Source of the DNA: Cordylochernes scorpioides
Lineage: Eukaryota > Arthropoda > Arachnida > Pseudoscorpiones > Chernetidae
Reading direction: 5' to 3'
NCBI GenBank assembly: GCA_030710605.1
Contig: CP092870.1
Coordinates: forward strand, 53,271,921-53,335,920
DNA: 64,000 nt
The notes under the pieces were generated by a model. That model worked only from the letters and a program-made list of their open reading frames with translations, was not told where the DNA came from and did no database searches. Position 1 is the first letter of the stretch; each line of letters opens with the position of its first letter. A program made the position numbers and the translations under genes. Positions 41,301 through 50,300 of this stretch are shown one piece after another.

Positions 41301-44300
41301 ATAAAATTGTAGCTAAAATTAATTTCGAATTTTTGATTATTTTCTCTAAATAAACCTATTTCATCCTGAACACTATGGTGTTTACCGCATTGCTTTAGCG
41401 CAAATATTCGCGGAGTTATTTATTTTTAAAGTTGTCCGGGAGTTTTGGATCAACTGTATATTAATATTTCGATGATTTTTCAATATATTTATTCAGTCCA
41501 CATGTACAAAATATATATTTTTCTCTGAACAAAATAAGATTCATATGAAAATTATCTTCTACACCTATTCAAAAATAAATGTTGGCGTCTGGCTTCCTTT
41601 TACCGTCAAACTCGGATAATTTGAAACCCAATGGACCAAAAAAATTATAATTATCAAAAAGTTCGAATTAAAAACGGATATTCAATTCATAGGAAATTCT
41701 AAGGCCCAAGATGAATAGTTGAACCAAAGATGTTTTAGAATTAAATATATTTGAAATGTCCAAATACAACTGTATATCAAGCGCCAAGAAAGTTGTAGGA
41801 GTAATGAGAAAGGGATACAAAATGAAACGTTATTAGTTCTAGTCGAGAGGGGAGCGCAGCATGATGGAAGAAGCCATCGGCAGAACAACCATAGAGGCTG
41901 GGGTTATACAGCACTAGAGGGTAACCTCGGAAGACATGTGAAGAACAGAACATCCTGGTGAGGAGAGTGTAAAAACGAGAAGTCCTCAAAAGAGCGTGGT
42001 CCAGGTGTCCTAGATTGGATATCCCAGTAGATAGCAGATGTTGAACTGATTACGGATGATCCTGAAGATGTTTAGGCCAGATTGGCGACTTTACTGAGCG
42101 GATTGCTCTGCGGAAGTGAACCCAAGACCGAGTGTGGTGGCTGGCAGCTGATCAGTCTACATGTCGGTGTTGTACAGGCTGGAAAAAGACTAAAAGGACT
42201 TCGCTAGAATGACATTCACAGCGACAAACATTATTCTGAAAGCGAAGGTTGCAAGGAAGTCTTTATATTGTATTTTTTTCAATTCGAACAACTTCAATGA
42301 ACCCCAACTTTAGCTGTTACCATTCATAAACATACGTGTCTGATATGTAGCATCCCGATCAGATAAATAGCACAAACAGCAACGGAGTACGACGTAACAA
42401 CTATAATTAAAGAGAGATGTAATTCTCAATAAATGATAAAAATATTGATAATTATTCGAAATATATCCCAATATTTAAAAACATTATTCAATAACGTGCA
42501 ATTTGAATTTGAATATATGATCAATTTATATAGGGTCCATTTTCTTTAAATAAAATAAGTTGAACAATCTATTTTAAAATGAGAAATCGACCACCTTTTT
42601 GAGTAATTATTGTATATACGTAATATTCTCTCAATGGTTTAGTTATACTATACCATAACCTATATAATAAAGTCTTATTTTCTTGTAATATTTCGATTAC
42701 AAATTTCATGGTGAAGGAAGGAACTCGTGATATTTACCGATCAACCTCAATCTGTTTCCTGAAAGTAATTCGCCAATGTCTCCCGTGTAGAACCACCTGA
42801 TTCCATCTTTTTCCTCGTACATCTTTTTGGTGAGATCAGGAAGGTAGTAGTACCCTGCCGTGACACTTTTGCCTCCCACTACCACCTCACCTCTGGGGTA
42901 GGGTTTATCCTTTGTGGAGTATCCTCCTGCAGCTGATTGGTTAGAAACAGCAATAGTCCAGTAACGTACTCTACTATCTCCTACCTTCCTTCCAGTCTTT
43001 CAGCCTGATGTAGCCACCTTCTCCAGGATAACCCACATGGCCTGTGACAGGGTCATCAGCTGCACAGTCGGTTTAGGATCATATTTTAGGTAAAATAGTA
43101 AAGGGTATTAAAATAAATAATATATATATTTTAAAAATATATTCAAATCATTAGTTGCCATTTATCAATATGTATATGCACCTTTGCAGAACTATAAACT
43201 TATCAGAAGAAAAAGGCATCTTCTCATCGTGTAACTGAAAGTTGCTGATGGCTTGCGCCATCTATATGGCTCATAAATGGCGCAAGCCATCAGCAACTTT
43301 CAGTTGCAAGATGAGGAGATGCCTTTTTCATTTTCATAATTTATTTACATTAACCCAGTAAAATATCACATTTGTACTATTTTTTCACACTATAAACTTA
43401 TAGAACGAAGTTTAATAAGTTTTACCGCAAATGTTTCTTTTTAAAGAACGAAAAATCGTAATTTATTTTAAGAATAAATAACGACTATTCCTATCCTTAA
43501 GGATGAAGTATGAAAGGATGAATTGTGAAAAGTAATGATGAACGGAAAAATAAAAGTGTCCAGGGATGGGAATTATTTCTTCTTAAAATAAATTACGATT
43601 TTTCGTTCTTTAAAAAGAAACATTTGCGCTAAAACTTGTTAAACGTTGTTCTATAATCATAACCGCATTATATTATGTTATAAAACTATAAACTTATGTT
43701 CACAAGTTTCATTAACACACCCTTAAGATGTATTTTTTTTTTGTAAATGTAGAGTTTATAAGAAAAAAAACAACAAGATAATACATTAGAAAAGCGGTTT
43801 GGAAATTAGTAGTGCGCCAAAATATGTTTTTATCAATATATGTTTTAGATATTAAATTTTAACATAACCTGGGAGCAAAATTACGATATACTTTCAAATG
43901 AATTCCATGTTCGTTCTAGAAGGATATTAAAATTTTAAGAATTGATACATTGGAATATGGACGACTTACGTGGAGAGATTGTACACAGTGCAGTGCACTC
44001 TGTCAGTCCATAGCCTACAACAAACTTGCAATCCAGGCAGACAATGACGATGTCCTGAGTTTCCTGATTTAAGGGCGCTCCTTCTGTAGCGATCAGGTAG
44101 ATGCGGCCTCCCAGAGCATCTTGGAACTTTTTGAAGAACAACCTGTACATGCAATCTTATTAAACCTGAATAAGACTTCGCTTTAGCTGAAAACCTCAAA
44201 GATGATTATATTTCAGTGTAAAGTATGTTTCACAATTATCTAGTAAATAAACATATATAATTATATCATGAATTTATTTTATAAAATATTGATGAGCCAT

Positions 44301-47300
44301 ATTTATCAAGAAAAAAATACCTCCTGATTTTTCAATTGAGAATTGCTGATCGTTTGCGCAGGTATTTATGATTGTTGATATTAATCATTCAATAATAATA
44401 TGGATAATTGTGGATATAAATCAAGAATTGTTATTTGTCAAATATTCTCGAATATTCGAAATATCAAATATAAACTGATATTCATTCCAACAAATATATA
44501 AAAAATTTGAATTTTCCCTTTTGTGCTATTGTTTACATGATAATCTAGATTCGCGACCTTCTTAGATAGAACTATATGAAGATACATAGTAGACATTTCT
44601 GGAATCTCTGGCCATCTTTAACTTTGATAAATGCAAAATTCATTAATATAATTATTTATAATATTAGATTTACACCTGAGTCTTCTCACCTGTTGAGAAA
44701 TGGAGTACGGTAGCCCTTCTTGTGCCATTTTATTTTGTAGTTCACAGCGAGATTAAGTAAGGCATGGGCGACAGGACCTTTCTGTTTAGCTCCTTCAAAA
44801 AAGGCTTTCTTTATACGGTCCAATACCAGCTGTAACAGACATGTTAATGATTAGACCTCTAATCAATTCGTCATAAACTAATTTTCTTATGAGAGCTTGA
44901 AAATAATAATAGGTTGACTAAAACCATCAATGTTGTCACATTCTAAAAAGATTCAACCATCTATAAATTAATATACCTATTATTTTCAATAATTGTACAA
45001 TAAATAAATATTTATATTAATGAATAAAGTATCAATTCGAATCAATATTATTCAATCCTAACATACAATACATCGACCAGATAATTTGTTTATATTCTAT
45101 GTGGGATTGAAGCCATACACCAGTAATATAAGACATCAACCATATGACGCACTAGTAGTGAGGGTTCGTCGGGATATTGGATATTTAGATTGAACAATTT
45201 CGTGACAAAAAATAATTTTATAACTTATTTTATTATTTAAATTCATTTCATTCAAATAATAAATTGAAATAAACAGAAAATATAGCTCTGTATTTATGAA
45301 ATCATATATTTTACATAGCTTTGTTGCTCAATATTTTCTAGCTGTAAAGTGCTCTATATATGTTTAGAGAATCCTTTGAAAATATATCTACAAATATCGC
45401 TTTTTTAACCTTTATTAACATCATGAAACGCAATATCCCAAACTCAGGGATATTTGCGGTAATACCTCTCTTTACATCACAACAAATCGGCTATATACAA
45501 TCCTGTTCAATTCATTATTTTACATAATTAACCAAAGAAAATTGTCCAAAGAGAAAAACAAACAATAAAGCAAAACACACAAAGAAAGCATCGCAATTCT
45601 TTTCCTTCTAAGTTTCCCTCTCCCTTTTCCAATTTAAAAGAAAGTTGTAAATAAATTTGCAAAATTGATCAAAATCTTTGTACTTTTCTTTATCGTCTAC
45701 AAATTCATCAAGCTGTCCAATACGACCAAATTTATTTTCCCTATGACCCGGTAAATATAGCTTTTTCAAATTCGAAAAGAGAATATGGAGGTAAGTTATC
45801 GTGGCAGCTGCAGCCAATCACCAAACAAAAAGCGTCCATACTGTGGGGAAGGGGAATCTCTCCCAATTGCCAAGCTAACGTTCAACAGCATGGACAACCA
45901 TCACAAATTTGCGTTTCGTACTTTCGAATCCATCTTTGTGGACTCCAACCTTAACACTCCCAAGAAAAGAAACATGGCTACCAAAGCTTTGCTATTCAAT
46001 TTTGGAAAGAAAGCATAGCTCCTTCTTGAAGATGCCTTTAAAGGCGCGACCTACGGGATATATATCAGTTGCGGGGAATAAGATAAATCTCTGTCCTACC
46101 AAAAAAAAAAAAAAGATATGGCCTTCATTAACCTGGCCTCGTACTTTGAATCCCACGTCGTTGTAAAATCAATAGACCCCAAGGCTAACCCGAGGGAAAT
46201 TCTCAAAGTAGTCCAGAAGGCTGAGCCATCACTGATGTCTACTAAAGATGTGGTAGCCTCCATCAAAACGAGCGGCAAGGTGGTCTTCCATATCAAAACT
46301 TCTCAGGGAGTAAAACTGCTCGCCACCAGGTTATCCACGCGGCCCAGTAGTCACTCGGGAAAAGACCATCATCTCTGTTGCCATCTACCTTTATCCAGCG
46401 AGTAGTGGCAGTTTTCTCAGCCTACTGGCATGGTCATAGGTAATAGGAGGATTTCCTTCCTCCGTTGGAAGAAGTTATAAACAGGTCTTCATTTCTTATG
46501 ATCCTGGGTATGGATGCCAATCCCCTTTTCGCACCTGGGGCATCAGTACGATCTTGGACCCCCGTGGAGTAAACCTTGAAGACTTCGCCCACTGCAATGA
46601 CCTTCATATTATAGGTCATCCTGTGCTCTTTACATGGTCAAATGGACATCTTTCCTCATGTATTGATGTTAAATTGTCATCCAGCTCATTAGCGATACAT
46701 GCTTCTTGGAGCTTGCTTGATGAATTGGCCTTTGAACACATCCCGATTTTGAATTTTTTTCCAGATATGGTCATCACTAAGGAAATTACCATATTGGTAG
46801 AATCCTCATGCAAGCAAGACTGTTTCAAATCGTTCTTCAAATCATCTCTCCAAAAAGTTACTGCCCTCCTAAATATGGCTTCTACACCAAAAGACACTGA
46901 TAAGAAAGTTCTCCTACTTACTTTAATCCTACAGGCAGCCTGTGAATCCTCCATGCGCAGACGTTCCTCAACTTCTAGACCATCTAAACCATGGTAGACC
47001 CCGAGCTGAGCCGGCTCGGAAAACATTAGTAACCCTCCGCCGAAGCAGCCAGAAAATCCAGAGCCTATATGTAACTTTTTCTTGGATTAGATCGAGTATT
47101 TAACAACAGGCTCTAGGCAGCTTTTCGGAAAGCTAAACGCTACTCCTGGCTAAACCTCTGTGAGGAGGTTTCAATGGCAAGGTGGAGTGCCATTTACCGT
47201 TTAAGGTCACTTCCCTCGCCCATGGAAAGAAGGCCGCCTTATCTCCTTCCAAAGGCATCCAACTCTGCCAGCAGTCATGACTCTTCTGAACACCATGGCC

Positions 47301-50300
47301 AAGGTTTTTGAATGATGTATCCTCGCAAGACAAAAATGGCTCGCCGATCGCCATGGATGGCTCTCGGACAACCAATTTGATTTTTTTTCATGGCGGGTAT
47401 ATAAGGTAGGTACTGGCAGACATTACACGTGTGCATCCCGAAACAGACCCTACCTGCATCTACTGTTCGGAAGAGCCACAGACCGTTGATCATCTTCTCT
47501 TCAACTATTCAGCATTTTGAGACATAGAATGCACACAGCTATCCTGCTTGGACTGGCCCACCTCAATCCTACATCTATGGCCAGCCTCCCAAACTCAACC
47601 TCAACATGGAACTTCCTGGTCAACTGGTTCAACACAGCAATAAAAACAGGACGCGCGTAAAAGCGCTCAACACTAGTCCATACTAGTGAGCTGGACTCCC
47701 CGGGTAGTTGGGCTCTGTGCTCCAGGAATCTGGGTTATAAATATCTCTCTCTAGCTGTAGATAATTTGGTTAGTTTTGAATTGTAAATTCTCCCAGTCAT
47801 GCTGTCGTAATAACAAAAATATTTTGCATTATCATTGTGATTGCCTTGTCATCCATTACTATGCTACAACTGGTGGAGAATTTGTACGTCCCACCCAGAT
47901 ACTCCTTCAAAACGAAGAATAAGCGAAGTGAGTGAATAGAAACGACAATAAATATCAAAACCGAGGTTCCACGCAGTTATGTTATTTTTGTTCAACACCG
48001 CTACTAGGATGAATGGAGAAAATTCCAACAGCTGGATAAAAAGGTATGAACACGTCGCTTGCTACGTGACATAATCATTGGGATGAAAACCTTCGTCTTG
48101 CTAGTGCTTACTTCTACCTCGCCGGAACAGCTCCTCGATGTTATGAGAACAATGAGAAGAGAATCCACACCTGGGAGGAGTTCACGGCCCAGCTGAAAAT
48201 TATATTGAAGAAAAATATAATATACCGCTACAGGCTGATAAAATTCACTAGACACTGGCATTGTTTGAATGTAAGAGCACTGAGTTCTACATATTACCCA
48301 ATGCAAATAGGTTGATCGACAAATGAGTGAAGAGAACAAAATTACCCATTTCATGAAAGAGATTTAAAAGAAGTTATATCAGGCGCTTCTCCCAAGGAAC
48401 ATCAACAACACTGAACAATATGTTACTGTGTTATAGCGCTACATTGTAAGCGAGCGCCTCTAACCAAATATGAGCATCTACATGATTTAGCCTCTCTCAG
48501 TGATCAGGATGACAGTGCAGATCTATCATCAATGATTAGGCAAATTGTCCGTGGTGAGGTACATCGAACCTTAGCCTCTCCTCGAAGAGAACCAAAATTT
48601 GCTGCAAATGAGCATATTGTGCAACAGGAAATTGAAAAAGAACCCTTGGAGGGAGACCAATTTCTATAAGTTCCCATTAAAATGGAGCGCCTAGGCCATC
48701 ACCAACCCCTACGAGTCCCAACCAAGAATGTTTAAACCAAACAAGAAAATTAAAGATCCGACTCCATTGAATGGCTAACCACTGAAGGAAAGCTGTTCTG
48801 CTTCCACTGCAGACGCCTTAGTCAAGTTGTCCGCTACTGCCATGAAATACTGGGACAAACCGGGGAAAAGAGAAACGAATACCACCAAAGGAGAATAGAA
48901 CAAAGAAGGGTTTAAAAAAACTCTCGACCCGAATTACCATGAGAAAAACGATGACATACAAGAAGATTTAAGACGCAATGGAAGCCCTTCCATATACCCT
49001 GGTCAAAAAGAATAATTAACGTCGCCTTTTAGGAAATTCATTCATTCACCTCGACATTCCCGCTCGGGAAACTAGGATCTGCTACCGTTAATAGGATTGA
49101 GGCCGCAGCATTAGGAAATTCTTTCATGACGACTACAGTGGAAATGAAGGGAAATTTTGTCGACCCGAAAATCATGGAATGATGACGCACGCCTTTGTCA
49201 ATTTTGGGGCCTCCTATTACGTCGTGTCCGAAAGATTTAGACTAACACTATAAAAAAAATGTATTTCAAATCCTACGGCAGTCTGAGAGTGGCCAATGGA
49301 AAAGTCATAAGACCAAAAAGACACTGCACTCTGAAACTGAACTTGAATGGACTTCTGGAAAACTTTAAATTTATCGTTCTAAAGGACTGTAGTCACGATG
49401 TGATTCTTTTATAGAACTTTTCGAAATTGTACTGAACTATATTCAACTCAGCTTCTGATAAACCTTTCTTTGAAAAATGCCTTGTTGAAGATGTACCCAG
49501 GATCAGTATACTTCTCTACTCTAAACTGTAATACAGAATCTAACAAGCTAATTGAGGTAGCAAGTCACGACATTCCTGATGACGCAATTATGGTATCAGA
49601 ATGTCGAAAAGATCTATTGCTGGAAAGGGAGCCAATTGCTCCCTTCTCTGTGTTTTCACTTACCAGTAACCGGGGTGAACTTTGCCTGGTAAAGTGGAGT
49701 TCATATCCGAAGCTAGTCCCAAAGAGGATGCACACAGCAAATAGCGTGGTCACCAAAGATATGTGCCCTAGCTAATAGTTACCAAGTTGAGACTGCGTCG
49801 AAACATTTTGAAGAACTAAACATTTTAATTTTTTTTAGAAGAATCATTCAATGAATCTCAAAAACAAAATTTAGGAAATTTATTTTAAAATAATATGAAT
49901 ATTTATTAGTTTATCTAAAGAAAACCATTCAATGTCAAGCACCAAATTAACACTAGAGACCACCTACCAACCAAACAACGACTTTACCGAGTTGTACCAA
50001 CAGAACGCCAAATATACAGGATGAGATGGAAAGACTTAACAACCTTCAGCCCTCTGAAAGTCCTAGGCCTCACCTTCAGTCTTGATCTGAAAAAAAATAA
50101 TGGAAGGTGGAGATTCTGCGTCGATTGCCCCCGCCTGTACATAATTTCAAAAAAGAATGTCTACCCTCTCACAAGGATCGACGAAATTTAAACTGCTTAT
50201 GGAAAGCTAGATTTTATTCTTTCATTGACCTTCAATCAGGGTACTGGCAGATCGATGTAGAAGAATCATACCGTGAGAAGTCAGTGTTTATAACTCCAGA

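Noticed and set aside
41850..42230. A LINE or LTR fragment
   Set aside because: The patch is GC-richer than its surroundings but I found no domain, inverted repeat or match to other families in the window.
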